Part shown: piece after piece, positions 23,908-34,500 of the stretch | How positions within the stretch are numbered: the first letter of the stretch is position 1 | Layout: each line of letters starts with the position of its first letter | NCBI RefSeq assembly: GCF_014287705.1 | Contig: NZ_JACOOY010000003.1 | Location: 186,001-250,000 of the forward strand | DNA length: 64,000 bases | Direction: 5' to 3' | Source: Dorea_D hominis | GTDB lineage: Bacteria > Bacillota > Clostridia > Lachnospirales > Lachnospiraceae | The notes under the pieces: generated by a model | What the model saw: only the letters and a program-made list of their open reading frames with translations | Database searches by the model: none | Told to the model about the DNA's origin: nothing | Position numbers and translations under genes: made by a program

Positions 23908-26900
23908 ATGAAGAAAAAAGGTAATTTTAGAAAAGTAGTATCTGGCTTGCTGGCAGGCATGACAATGCTTAGTACAGTGTTATCTCCGATGACTGCATAT
24001 GCAGCGGAGATCCAGCCAGAGGAAAAACCTCCACTTTATGAGGAAGTGAAAGACCTTCTGGATGAAGATGAGGTGGTGACTGCCAAAGATTATGAAATTG
24101 AAACAGGCAGTGTTTTTGATGTGAAATCAGATTACACGGGACTGGAAATCAAGGATGATAACAAGGTCAAAGTCACATTTGAGGAAGCAAAGAATGACAA
24201 GAATGAGGATTTTACGACAGATCATGTGGACACTTACAAAGCGGTCTATTATGTGGAACCGGTAAATCAGGAGCATCCGAAGTACCAGATCAGCCGAAAA
24301 CTGATTGTGCGTGATAAAGAAACAGAAGTACAGACAGAGGCGGCAGGGAGTGAAGCAGTGACTGAGTCCGAAACAGCTGGCAGTGAACAGCAGACAGAAG
24401 AAGCGGAGGAGTCAGAATCAGACTCGGAGATTACCGATATTGGCGCTGATGAATTTGATGATTTGGTAGAGCAGGCACAGAATCAGGATACCTATGATGA
24501 AGAATCAGGGTTAGAGCTTCATGATGTTTTGGAACAGGCAGGAGACGAAGGTGTGGATCTTGATTCTATGGAAGAAGGAGAGATTGCAACATTTGAAGCA
24601 GTTTCGGCTTATTCAGCAAGAAGTACACAGCAGGTAACAATCGAAAAAGGACCTCTGTATAGATATGCAGATTATAATCTTGGAACCTATCTGACAGAGC
24701 CGTACTATATCAGCTACGGAAGCGTCAGAGCAACTGCGTATTGTGTACAGCCAGCAAAACCTGGACCAGGATCTGGAAATTATACAATCACAAAGATTGG
24801 GGACAATCAGGCGTTAGCAAAAGTGTGTTATTACGGTACAGATGCCGCAGGGAGCGAAAGCTTTTTTGCGAATAAACACACGGATTTCTCAGAAGGAAAA
24901 AGATTCATCATTATTCACATGGCTGCATCTTATGCCAATGGAAGCAGTGATGCATTCTATGGAACAAATGCTACAGGCGAGGCTTTGGCAAAAGAGCTTT
25001 ATAATTATTGTGTGAATAAGCCGGAAATACCAGATGTAGCGATGTCATTTTCCAAACCGAATGTAAAAGCTTATGTAGATGGAAATGTTCAGAGAACGGA
25101 GAACATTCAGTTCAACGCATCTTCCCAGCAGAAAATTACAATGGACTTACCAAAGGGAGTAAAGCTCCATAATGTATCTACTGGAAATGTAAGTGCGGCA
25201 GGTGCAAGCGTAACAATTGGAGGAGGAACCACGTTTTATCTTTCAGCGCCTCTGACACAGACAAAAGATGTAAGTGCTACTTTTTCTACAAAGATGAAGG
25301 GAAGTATTACAAAAGATTATTCAGCATATAAATTGACTACGAATGCAAGTGTTCAGGATCTGGCATTTGTATTTGGAGAAGGTGTTGCTGATGAAAAATA
25401 TGTAAGCTTAAAGGTGTCCTGGATTGAACAGGCTACGATCGAAATCGTAAAGAAAGACGATACAGCGGATGTCAATCTTGCAGGTGCAGTATTCGGTGTA
25501 TACAGCGATGAGGCTTGTACAAAGCTGATCACTCAGATGCCGGCAACAGATAAGAATGGAAAATCTTCTGTTACGATCATCAAGACACAGGATACTGTTT
25601 ATCTGAAAGAGATCACAGCACCACAGGGATATGTAGTAAATGCAACGGCAACAAATGTAAAACTGGTAGCAAGTAAGACCTCAGCTGTAACCGTGGAAAA
25701 TAAGGAACAGCTGGCAGAGCTTACCATTTACAAAGAAGGACAGGTTCTGACCGGAGCAGATGTCAGTGAAAATGGAACGGTATTTCAGTATGAAAACCGC
25801 AGACAGAAAAATGCAGTGTATAACGTGTATGCCGGGGCAGATATCGTAACAGCTTATGGCACAAAAGTGTACAGCAAAGGTGACCTTGTAAAAGAAAACC
25901 TGACAACAGGTGAGAATGGTTCTGTCACACTGAAAAACCTGCATCTTGGAACCTACGTGGTAAAAGAAACAAAAGCACCGGACTCTTTCTATAACGGCAG
26001 CGAAGAAAAGTCAGTGACTCTAACTTATGCTGGTCAGAACAAAGAAGTTGTATTTGCAGATGTGACTTTTAACAACGAGAGACAGAAAGCAGATGTTTCC
26101 GTAGTAAAACAGGATAAAGACACCAAGAAACCACTGAAAGGCGGTATTTTTGCTCTGTATGCATCCGATGATATCAGAAATGCAGACGGAAGCGTTGTTG
26201 TGAAAAAAGGAACGCTGATTGAGAAAGTAACTACTGGCGCAGACGGAACTGCAAAATTTACAGCAGATCTTCCGATTGGATATTCCTATTCTGTAAAAGA
26301 AGATCAGGCGCCGGAAGGCTATGTAAGAAATACAGAAGATGTGTATACGTTCAAGTTTTCTTACACCAATGATAAAGAAGCAACCGTATCATTTGCCCAT
26401 ACCTTCAGCAATGACCGTGTGACAGCAAAGATCAATTTATTCAAAGTTGATAAAGAAACAGGAAAAGCAGTACCACAGGGAGATGCCACACTGAAAGGTG
26501 CAGTTTATGGTCTGTATGCCCGTGAAGATATCGTGCATCCGGATGGAGCAACTGGAACTATTTATAAAGCAGGAGAACAGGTAGCTTCTCTTACAACAGA
26601 TGACAAAGGACAGTCTTCTGTAAATGGCTTATATCTTGGCAAATATTATATCAAAGAGATCACACCGCCGACCGGATACCTGGCAGATACAGAAGAGCAT
26701 GATCTTGTGTGCAGTTATGAAGGAGATATGACAGCAGAAGTGAAAAGAGAGTGCACTTCCAGTGAGCAGGTCATCAAGCAGCCATTCCAGATCATCAAAG
26801 CAGCCAACAATGGAAAGACCGATGCAGATCTGTTATCCGGAGCTGGATTTACAGTTTATCTGAAATCTTCCCTTATAAAGAAAGCAGATGGAAGCTATGA

Positions 26901-29900
26901 TTTTGATTCTGCCAAACCAGTAGTGAGCGGAGAAAATGGAGCAACTGAGATTTTCACAGATGAAAAAGGGTATGCCTGTAGTATTCCATTACCATTTGGA
27001 AGCTATATCGTGCGTGAAACTACAACACCGCACAATTATAAGCCAGTCGATGATTTTGAAGTGAATATCACAGAGCACCATCCAAATGAGCCGCAGATCT
27101 GGCGAGTGCTTCTGGATGAAGAGTTTAAGGCAAAACTGAAAATCGTGAAAAAAGACGATGAAACAAAGAAATCCGTATTGATTGCCGGAACAGAATTTAA
27201 GGTATATGACCTGGACAACAAAAAGTATGTGGAACAGGTAACAACTTACCCAGTGACAACCACTCACAAGTCCTATTTTACGGACAGCCAGGGATATCTG
27301 ATCATGCCGAAGAATCTGAAGATCGGACATTACCGGATTGAGGAAGTCAACGCACCGGAAGGGTACACAATCAACAAGAACTATGTAGAGATTGCGGTGG
27401 ATGCAAACACAGCATACCAGATGGATTCTGAGAGCGGAGATGCCATTATTACGGTAGATTACGAGAACCATCCGGTAAAAGGAAAGCTGACGATTTATAA
27501 AAAAGGTGAGATGCTGACCGGATTTAAGAAAGATTTTGTTTATGAAGAAAGATACCTGAAGGGTGCAGAATTTAATGTCTATGCAGCTGAAAATATCTAT
27601 ACACCGGATTATCAGAAAGACGAAAACGAAAACAGACAGCTGATCTATGCAAAAGATGCACTGGTAACAACGGTAACGACCGGGGAAGACGGAAAAGTAG
27701 TTGCTGATAACCTGCCACTTGGTTCTTACTATGTGGTAGAAAAGACTGCACCGGAAGGATTTGTCCTGAACCATGACAGATCGGATGTCTCATTTGTCTA
27801 TGCCGATCAGGATACACCTGTGATTGAACAGGAAGTGACTGTTGGCGATGACCGACAGAAAGTTGCAATCCAGGTAGAAAAACAGGATGCAGAGAATGGT
27901 GCAACCGTAGCAGGGGCTGTCTTTGGTATCTATAACAAAGAGGATATCAAGGCAGATGGAAAAGTGATTGTGAAAGCAGATACACTCTTACAGAAAATGA
28001 CTTCTGATAATGATGGTCTTGCAGTATGTACGCTGGATCTGCCACGTGGACAGTATTATGTGAAAGAGTTAAAAGCACCAGCGGGATTTGTATCCTCTGA
28101 TGAAGTTCTGAATCTGGATGCTTCTTACCAGGGACAGGATGTGAAGACAGTAAAACTGAAAACAGTGAAAAAGAACCAGCCGACAACAGTTGAAATCACA
28201 AAATCTGATGTAACAACAGGTGTGGAACTGGATGGGGCAAAACTCACCGTTCTTGATAAAGAAGGAAATGTTGTGGATCAGTGGACTTCTGTAAAAGATC
28301 AGCCACATGTGATCAAACGACTGACAGTTGGAGAGGAATACACTCTTCGTGAGGAAATGGCACCTTATGGATATCTGAAAGCAACGGATGTGAAGTTCAC
28401 GCTGAAAGATACTGCCGAGATTCAGAAAGTAGAGATGAAAGATGAAGTTCCAACAGGACTTCTAATCATCAACAAAAATGGAGAGTTTTTGGATAAGGTA
28501 ACACTTCTGGATCAGGTAAAAGGTACTGTGGAGCATCTCTTTGAATATGTAACCGGAAGCCTTTCAGATGTGACGTTCGATGTATTTGCTGCGGAAGATA
28601 TCAAAGCGGCAGATGGTGTCAGTGAAGATTATTTCAAAGCAGATGAAAAAGTGGGAACCATTACCACAGATTCCAATGGTATTGCACAGATGGGAGATCT
28701 ACCGGCTGGCAAGTACTATGTGAAGGAAGTAAAAACTGCCCATGGTTATGTGCTGGACGGAGAGCCGAGATATGTTGATCTTTCCTACCGTGATCAGGAC
28801 ACACCAGTTATCACTTATGATGAGAAATGGCAGAATGCCCGTCAGAAAGTAAAGGTTACGGTTCTGAAGAAAGAAAAAGATACAGAACGTGTCCTTGCAG
28901 GTGGTGTCTTCGGTCTTTATACCAGTGAAGATATCAAAAATGCAAAGGGCGAGGTACTCCTTGAGAAAGACAGTCTGATCGAGCAGCGGGTAACGGATGA
29001 AAAAGGACAGATTACTTTTACGGCAGATCTTCCGGTAGACGGAAAATACTATGTGAAAGAGATCTTTGCGCCGGACGGATTTGTTACAACAGAAGAAGTA
29101 CAGGAATTTACCTTTGAATATGCCGGAGAAGACCAGGCAGAAGTAAGCTACGACTTTACTTTTGAAAATCAGCCAACCACAGTGGAGCTGACCAAAACAG
29201 ACCTGACAACAGGCAAAGAACTTCCAGGTGCACACCTGAAAGTGATGGATTCAGATGGCAATACAGTGGATGAATGGACTTCTACGGAAGAATCCCATGT
29301 GATTAAAGAACTGGTTGTTGGTAAGGAATACACCATGACAGAGACAAAACCGGCAGATGGATATGTCACTGCAGAAAGTATTACCTTTACAGTAGAAAAT
29401 ACAGCAGAAATTCAGAAGCATGAAATGAAAGATGATGTGACAAAAGTGCAGATCAGTAAGACGGATATCACAGGAGAAACTGAGATTCCGGGTGCGAAAC
29501 TGACGATTCTCGATAAGGACGATCAGGTAGTAGAGAGCTGGACTTCTACAGAGGAAGCACATTATATCGAAAAACTGCCAATCGGTAAATATACCTTACG
29601 TGAAGAGCAAGCACCGAAAGGATATCTCCTGACAGCCGATGTGACATTTGAGGTGAAAGATACCGGAGAAATCCAGAAAGTGGCTATGAAAGATGATACT
29701 GCCAAGGGAAAAGTGATTCTCAATAAGACAGATAAATCATCAGGAGAACCGCTAAAAGGGGTAGAATTTGAACTTCGTGACAGCAAAGGAAAGGTTCTGG
29801 AAACCTTAAAGACAGATGCTGCCGGTCATGCAGAGAGTAAGCTGTATGAGATTGCCACATTTAAGAACGGCAAATATGATACCGCTATCAAGTATTATCT

Positions 29901-30201
29901 GGTGGAAACAAAGACACTGGACGGATACACACTGGATCAGACCCAGCATGAAGTGACATTTGCTTATGCAGATGACAGTACACCGGTTGTAGAAGTTACC
30001 TTTAATCTGACAAATGAGAAACCGGAAGTTCCAGAAACACCGAACACACCGGATACACCACAGTCCCATGAAGAGACAAAGGTATCAAACGCACCGAAAA
30101 CAGGTGACAGCACGAATATATGGCTGCCGATCCTGCTTCTGGTAATCTCCACAGGAGGTATGGCAGGACTTTATTTCAGCAGGAAAAGGAAAAGCAAATA
30201 A
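23908..30201 (+). CDS. Giant SpaA-repeat cell-wall surface protein (adhesin-like)
   Basis: A 2097-residue surface protein. Signal peptide at residues 1-32 (cleavage after TAYAA), an acidic region to about 235, and a domain at about 245-380 resembling thioester adhesin domains (ATAYCVQP). Then come about 14 SpaA/Cna-B-like repeats from residue 510 to 2040, recognisable by GAVFGVY-type and YYVKE-x-x-AP-x-G-type strands with lysines and glutamates expected for internal isopeptide bonds. The C-terminus has APKTGD, a hydrophobic span and RKRKSK, a variant LPXTG anchor. No sortase is visible in the window. Such proteins sit after topB in related elements and may promote donor-recipient contact. Confidence 0.88.
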   Translation: MKKKGNFRKVVSGLLAGMTMLSTVLSPMTAYAAEIQPEEKPPLYEEVKDLLDEDEVVTAKDYEIETGSVFDVKSDYTGLEIKDDNKVKVTFEEAKNDKNEDFTTDHVDTYKAVYYVEPVNQEHPKYQISRKLIVRDKETEVQTEAAGSEAVTESETAGSEQQTEEAEESESDSEITDIGADEFDDLVEQAQNQDTYDEESGLELHDVLEQAGDEGVDLDSMEEGEIATFEAVSAYSARSTQQVTIEKGPLYRYADYNLGTYLTEPYYISYGSVRATAYCVQPAKPGPGSGNYTITKIGDNQALAKVCYYGTDAAGSESFFANKHTDFSEGKRFIIIHMAASYANGSSDAFYGTNATGEALAKELYNYCVNKPEIPDVAMSFSKPNVKAYVDGNVQRTENIQFNASSQQKITMDLPKGVKLHNVSTGNVSAAGASVTIGGGTTFYLSAPLTQTKDVSATFSTKMKGSITKDYSAYKLTTNASVQDLAFVFGEGVADEKYVSLKVSWIEQATIEIVKKDDTADVNLAGAVFGVYSDEACTKLITQMPATDKNGKSSVTIIKTQDTVYLKEITAPQGYVVNATATNVKLVASKTSAVTVENKEQLAELTIYKEGQVLTGADVSENGTVFQYENRRQKNAVYNVYAGADIVTAYGTKVYSKGDLVKENLTTGENGSVTLKNLHLGTYVVKETKAPDSFYNGSEEKSVTLTYAGQNKEVVFADVTFNNERQKADVSVVKQDKDTKKPLKGGIFALYASDDIRNADGSVVVKKGTLIEKVTTGADGTAKFTADLPIGYSYSVKEDQAPEGYVRNTEDVYTFKFSYTNDKEATVSFAHTFSNDRVTAKINLFKVDKETGKAVPQGDATLKGAVYGLYAREDIVHPDGATGTIYKAGEQVASLTTDDKGQSSVNGLYLGKYYIKEITPPTGYLADTEEHDLVCSYEGDMTAEVKRECTSSEQVIKQPFQIIKAANNGKTDADLLSGAGFTVYLKSSLIKKADGSYDFDSAKPVVSGENGATEIFTDEKGYACSIPLPFGSYIVRETTTPHNYKPVDDFEVNITEHHPNEPQIWRVLLDEEFKAKLKIVKKDDETKKSVLIAGTEFKVYDLDNKKYVEQVTTYPVTTTHKSYFTDSQGYLIMPKNLKIGHYRIEEVNAPEGYTINKNYVEIAVDANTAYQMDSESGDAIITVDYENHPVKGKLTIYKKGEMLTGFKKDFVYEERYLKGAEFNVYAAENIYTPDYQKDENENRQLIYAKDALVTTVTTGEDGKVVADNLPLGSYYVVEKTAPEGFVLNHDRSDVSFVYADQDTPVIEQEVTVGDDRQKVAIQVEKQDAENGATVAGAVFGIYNKEDIKADGKVIVKADTLLQKMTSDNDGLAVCTLDLPRGQYYVKELKAPAGFVSSDEVLNLDASYQGQDVKTVKLKTVKKNQPTTVEITKSDVTTGVELDGAKLTVLDKEGNVVDQWTSVKDQPHVIKRLTVGEEYTLREEMAPYGYLKATDVKFTLKDTAEIQKVEMKDEVPTGLLIINKNGEFLDKVTLLDQVKGTVEHLFEYVTGSLSDVTFDVFAAEDIKAADGVSEDYFKADEKVGTITTDSNGIAQMGDLPAGKYYVKEVKTAHGYVLDGEPRYVDLSYRDQDTPVITYDEKWQNARQKVKVTVLKKEKDTERVLAGGVFGLYTSEDIKNAKGEVLLEKDSLIEQRVTDEKGQITFTADLPVDGKYYVKEIFAPDGFVTTEEVQEFTFEYAGEDQAEVSYDFTFENQPTTVELTKTDLTTGKELPGAHLKVMDSDGNTVDEWTSTEESHVIKELVVGKEYTMTETKPADGYVTAESITFTVENTAEIQKHEMKDDVTKVQISKTDITGETEIPGAKLTILDKDDQVVESWTSTEEAHYIEKLPIGKYTLREEQAPKGYLLTADVTFEVKDTGEIQKVAMKDDTAKGKVILNKTDKSSGEPLKGVEFELRDSKGKVLETLKTDAAGHAESKLYEIATFKNGKYDTAIKYYLVETKTLDGYTLDQTQHEVTFAYADDSTPVVEVTFNLTNEKPEVPETPNTPDTPQSHEETKVSNAPKTGDSTNIWLPILLLVISTGGMAGLYFSRKRKSK

Positions 30202-30227
30202 GGAAACTAAAACCAATGGTTATGATT

Positions 30228-30255
30228 GGGAGCTTCTATGTGAGGCTCCCTTTTT
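30228..30255 (+). terminator. Intrinsic terminator after the surface-protein gene
   Basis: GGGAGC pairs with GCTCCC across an 11-base loop, followed by TTTTT. Confidence 0.75.
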
Positions 30256-30288
30256 CATACAAAAAAACACAGAAAGGAACAGAAAACT

Positions 30289-30429
30289 ATGATGAAAACA
30301 ATGGAAAAAAGACAGGAAGCACGAAAAAACCAGGAGAAAACAGTAAAGAGAATGATGGCTTATCAGAAGAAAGCTGAGCAGATGGTCAGCAGAAAAAGAA
30401 TGAACCATCACATGATCAGAAAGGGGTAA
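30289..30429 (+). CDS. Small very basic protein, function unknown
   Basis: A 46-residue reading frame, MMKTMEKRQEARKNQEKTV..., rich in lysine, arginine, glutamine and methionine and predicted helical. AGAAAGGAACAG precedes the double ATG. It ends 6 bases before the DUF5688 gene, so both are probably co-transcribed. Coding status rests on position and ribosome binding site only. Confidence 0.5.
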   Translation: MMKTMEKRQEARKNQEKTVKRMMAYQKKAEQMVSRKRMNHHMIRKG

Positions 30430-30435
30430 AAGCGT

Positions 30436-31524
30436 ATGATGAACAGAAAAGAATTTTATGAATATGTCAAAGACAATGTAAAGGAGTATCTGCCAGAGTC
30501 TTATAAGGACGCAGAAATTAAACTTCAGGAAGTAGAAAAAAACAACGGTTTGAAACTGACAGGGATTACGATTCCAAACGGAGATCAGAGAATCGTACCG
30601 ACAGTCTATCTGGATTCCCTCTACCAGGAATATATCCATGGAAAAGATGTAGATTCTTGTGTTGGTGATGTAGCTGATATGCGTATTGAGGCACAGGGAA
30701 AAGCAGAATTTTTTGATATGGGAGTTCCAGATATTCTGGATTATGAAAAGATGAAAGACAAATTACAGGTGCGAATTTGTGATAAGGAATGGAATACCGA
30801 TCTTCTTGCAGATAAAGTAGTCACAGAACACGGAGATTTTGCAGCTTATTATGCAGTAAATCTGGAGGAAAATGGAGAAGGGATCAGCAGTATTCCGGTA
30901 ACTGTTTCTCTGATGAACGAGTGGGGAGTATCTGCCGAACAGATTCAAGCGAATGCGATGGTGGCAGACCGAAAACGTGGTGTCACACTTATGGATATGA
31001 ATGAGATTATCAAATCTATGATTTTTGGTGAAGAACCAGAAAACCTGCTGAATGAAAAAATGGATATGGAAGCCATGGAAAACCCAATGTTCTGTCTGAC
31101 AAACAAAGCTAAGATGAATGGAGCTTCCCTGTTACTGCAGGAAGATATTCGTAAACAGATTGGGGAATGCCTGGGAAGTGATTACTTTGTCATCCCATCT
31201 TCCATTCATGAAGTGCTGATTCTTCCTGATAACGGCATTTTTCAGGTTCCGGAATTAAATGCGATGGTACAGGAAGTCAATGAGACACAGGTGGAAAGAC
31301 AGGAACAGCTTTCGGATAAGGTTCAGTTCTGTGATAAAAAGACCGCAGTAATGGAAAATGCTGAGCGTAGGGAAGCTCGTTTGGAGAAAGAAAAAGCAGC
31401 CGAAAAAGTGGAAGTAAAAGGTGGAATCCATGGAAGACTGGAAAAAGCCAAGGCAGAGATCAAGGCAAAAGAGGCAGACAAAGTGCCAAAGAATAAGTCA
31501 AAAGATCTTGCCGCAGCATTATAA
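30436..31524 (+). CDS. DUF5688 family protein
   Basis: A 362-residue protein matching the DUF5688 family, conserved in clostridial conjugative elements; role unknown. The N-terminal MNRKEFYEYVKDNVKEYLP and middle MFCLTNKAKMNGASLLL and YFVIPSSIHEVLILPD segments are typical. The last 70 residues are a lysine/glutamate-rich helix ending IHGRLEKAKAEIKAKE, a tail that resembles the SIHEKLQ/SIHERLE ends of the two following large proteins and of PcfB (SIHKRLA). The shared tail may be a common docking or targeting element. Confidence 0.8.
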   Translation: MMNRKEFYEYVKDNVKEYLPESYKDAEIKLQEVEKNNGLKLTGITIPNGDQRIVPTVYLDSLYQEYIHGKDVDSCVGDVADMRIEAQGKAEFFDMGVPDILDYEKMKDKLQVRICDKEWNTDLLADKVVTEHGDFAAYYAVNLEENGEGISSIPVTVSLMNEWGVSAEQIQANAMVADRKRGVTLMDMNEIIKSMIFGEEPENLLNEKMDMEAMENPMFCLTNKAKMNGASLLLQEDIRKQIGECLGSDYFVIPSSIHEVLILPDNGIFQVPELNAMVQEVNETQVERQEQLSDKVQFCDKKTAVMENAERREARLEKEKAAEKVEVKGGIHGRLEKAKAEIKAKEADKVPKNKSKDLAAAL

Positions 31525-31547
31525 AGAGAAACAACGATGATTTTAAG

Positions 31548-31568
31548 GGGACTGTACTAAGCAGTCCC
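31548..31568 (+). other. Intercistronic hairpin GGGACTG/CAGTCCC
   Basis: A perfect 7-bp stem with a 7-base loop between the DUF5688 and helicase genes; only a short T-containing tail follows. Possible partial terminator. Confidence 0.6.
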
Positions 31569-31592
31569 TGATTTTATGAAAAGGAGTAGCAC

Positions 31593-34500
31593 ATGGCAAA
31601 TAAATTATATGCAATGGAACATCTGACGGAAGAGGTGGCAAAAGATGTAGCTACCAGTCCGCAGGAATGGATGCGGTTCCTAAACACTTCATCCAGACTG
31701 TACAAATACACTTTTCCAGAACAGCTTTTAATTTATGCACAGCGACCGGAAGCAACTGCCGTAGCATCCATGGAAATCTGGAATCAGAAGATGTACCGCT
31801 GGATCAAAAAGGGATCCAAGGGGATTGCCTTGATTGACAATACTTCCGGACCAAAAACAAAACTTCGGTATGTATTTGATGTGCAGGACACTTATAAAGT
31901 GCGGAATCTGGGAAAAGATCCACAGTTATGGAATCTTCCGGTGGAAGGTGAACAACTGGTTGCAGATTATCTGCAGGAGCAGTTATCACTGGAAGATACA
32001 GAAGGAGGGCTTGCTGAAAGTCTGCATCAGGCAGCGAAGGAGAGTATGCAGGAATGGCTTCCAGATGCATTGGAAGAACTGAGACTGGATGTGACAGGGA
32101 CATTTTTGGAAGAACTGGACGAACAGAATCAGGAAGTAGAATTCCGGGAACTGATGACCAATAGTGTCTGGTATGTATTACTAAACAGGTGTGGACTGGA
32201 TGTACAGGAATATCTGGATGCAGAGGATTTTCGACATATTACGGACTTCAATCAGCTGAAAGTATTAGGACATCTGGGAAGTGCAGTCAACGAGATCAGC
32301 AGACCAGTTCTGATGCAGATTGGACGATATGTTCTGAATGATCTGGAAAATGACCTGAAAACGGTTGCAAAAGAAAAAGAAGTAGCTTATAATGAATTTA
32401 ACACGTTAATTCGTGAAAGTAACACAGATAACACAGAAGATAGAGAAGAAAAAAAGGAGGAAACAGACTATGAGAGAGATCAGTTACAGCCAGAACGGAG
32501 AGTATCAGATTCCAGATATCAGCCTGGAAGAGACGAGAGGAACCATCGGCAAGTACGGAATGATGCGGAAAGAGTATCTGAGAAATCACAAGGTAGCCAG
32601 GTTCAACATTCTGACACTGCAGAACCGTCTGGACAGTCATCTGATGGAGATCGACAGCCAGGCAAGACAGAGAGTAGACGACCTGATGAACGAACTTCTG
32701 GAGAAAGATCCGGCACCGGACAAAATGGCAGACGGGATGGCATGGACCAGACACATGAACCAGATCAAGGCACAGGCAGAGGAGCTGGTGATTCAGGAGA
32801 TTATTTACAGTTAAGTCTGTTCCCAACAGAAGAGGAACAGTTAGGAGAAATAAGGAAAGCGGCAGCTGCATTGGAACAGCCAGCCGCTTTTCTTATTTCC
32901 GATGAAGTGGTAAATGATATTCTCCGCACGGGAAGCGGACAGAAAAATACACTGTTTCATATTACAGCAAGACTGATTGAAGGTCTGGATAATGAAGAAA
33001 TGCGGAGTTTTCTGAAAGATGAATATGGAACTGGTGGCAAAGGATTTACCATAGATGGTCAGAAAATCAGTATCTGGTATGACAATGATGGTATCCGTAT
33101 CCGGCGAGGGGACTCTGCCAGAAGAAACTTTGACCGCATGGTTACGTGGGAAGAAGCAGCGAACAGAATTCGGGATATGTATGAGGATGGAAATTACGTG
33201 GATAATTTGATTTCCAATAATGCCATTGAACAGGAGCAGGAAGAAATGACCAATCTTCTTGCACTTCATTTTCGGGATACTTGCAGAAACTGGGAAAAGA
33301 AACAATCATATTCAGACTGGCAGGATGTAGTGAGTGGAGCATGGACAGATCAAGAGGAAGCAGATGCGATTGTCTATCGTTTTGAATGGCTGCAGAAATA
33401 TATGGATGAGAATCCGGGAGATTATCACCGCTGGGAGATTCAGCATAATCCGGAATATTTCCAACGCTTTCAGGATCTTCAGAGGGAGCGTTCCTGGGTA
33501 GACCAGAAATTTACGGTCGAACGTCCGGCACTATCCTTTATCACACAGGATGAAATTGACGCAGTGTTAAGAAGAGGCGGCATTACTGCAGGAGGACGTA
33601 ACCGAATCTATGAGTATTTCATGGAACATCATGATATGAAAGATGCAGCTGAGTTCCTGAAAAATGAGTATGGAACAGGTGGTTCCTCACCCGGAATACC
33701 AGGAGCAGATGCTTCCGACGCATCCCATGATGCAAAAGGATTAAAACTTGCAAAAGGGAAAATTGGCAGTCCAGAGGTAGAAGTTTTATTAAAGTGGAAC
33801 AAGGTTGCAGAACGTGTTCGCCAGTTAATCCGCACAGATGATTATTTGTCACCGGAAGAAATGGAAAAGTACGAAGAACGACAGGAAGCACAAAGACTGG
33901 CAGATTTGGAAGAAGCACAGCAGATGTTAGGAGAACAGCTGGAGCAGGATACTTTGACAGCGGAAGATATAACTGATTTGCGATTAGTTGATTCAGAATA
34001 TATGTCTGGTACCAGAACAAAAATCCACGATTTTGATTGCAAAGTTAAGGGAGAAGCGAATCGACTTCAATACACATTAGAATATCATGATGATGGAGAA
34101 GATTTCACGATTCATACGGAAAAAGATGATATTTGGAATCGAATGTCAACACAAGAATTGGAACGTCTGGATGTAAAACTCGGACAAGAAGTACTTTATT
34201 ATCATTATCACAATAAAACTGTAAATGCGGATACTTTAGATGAATTACGGGAAATTAGGGAAGAAATTATGGAGGAAGAGTCCTTGTATTTTACTGCTAT
34301 TTCTCAACGTGTGTGGACAGATTATGATAAAAAAGAAAAAGAATTATCTGGAGAAGTTGAGGTATCGGAAGAAAAAGAATCTTTGGAAGAGATTAACGGA
34401 ATATCAGAAACGATTCCAGCAACGAACTTCCGCATCACAGATGATGAGCTTGGACAGGGTACAGCAAAAGAAAAGTTCCGTGCCAATATCATGGCTATCC

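Noticed and set aside
26989..27774. 261-codon frame on the minus strand opposite the surface protein
   Set aside because: It mirrors the repeat structure of the sense gene, is rich in Cys/Phe/Ile as antisense of such repeats usually is, and has no recognisable domain.
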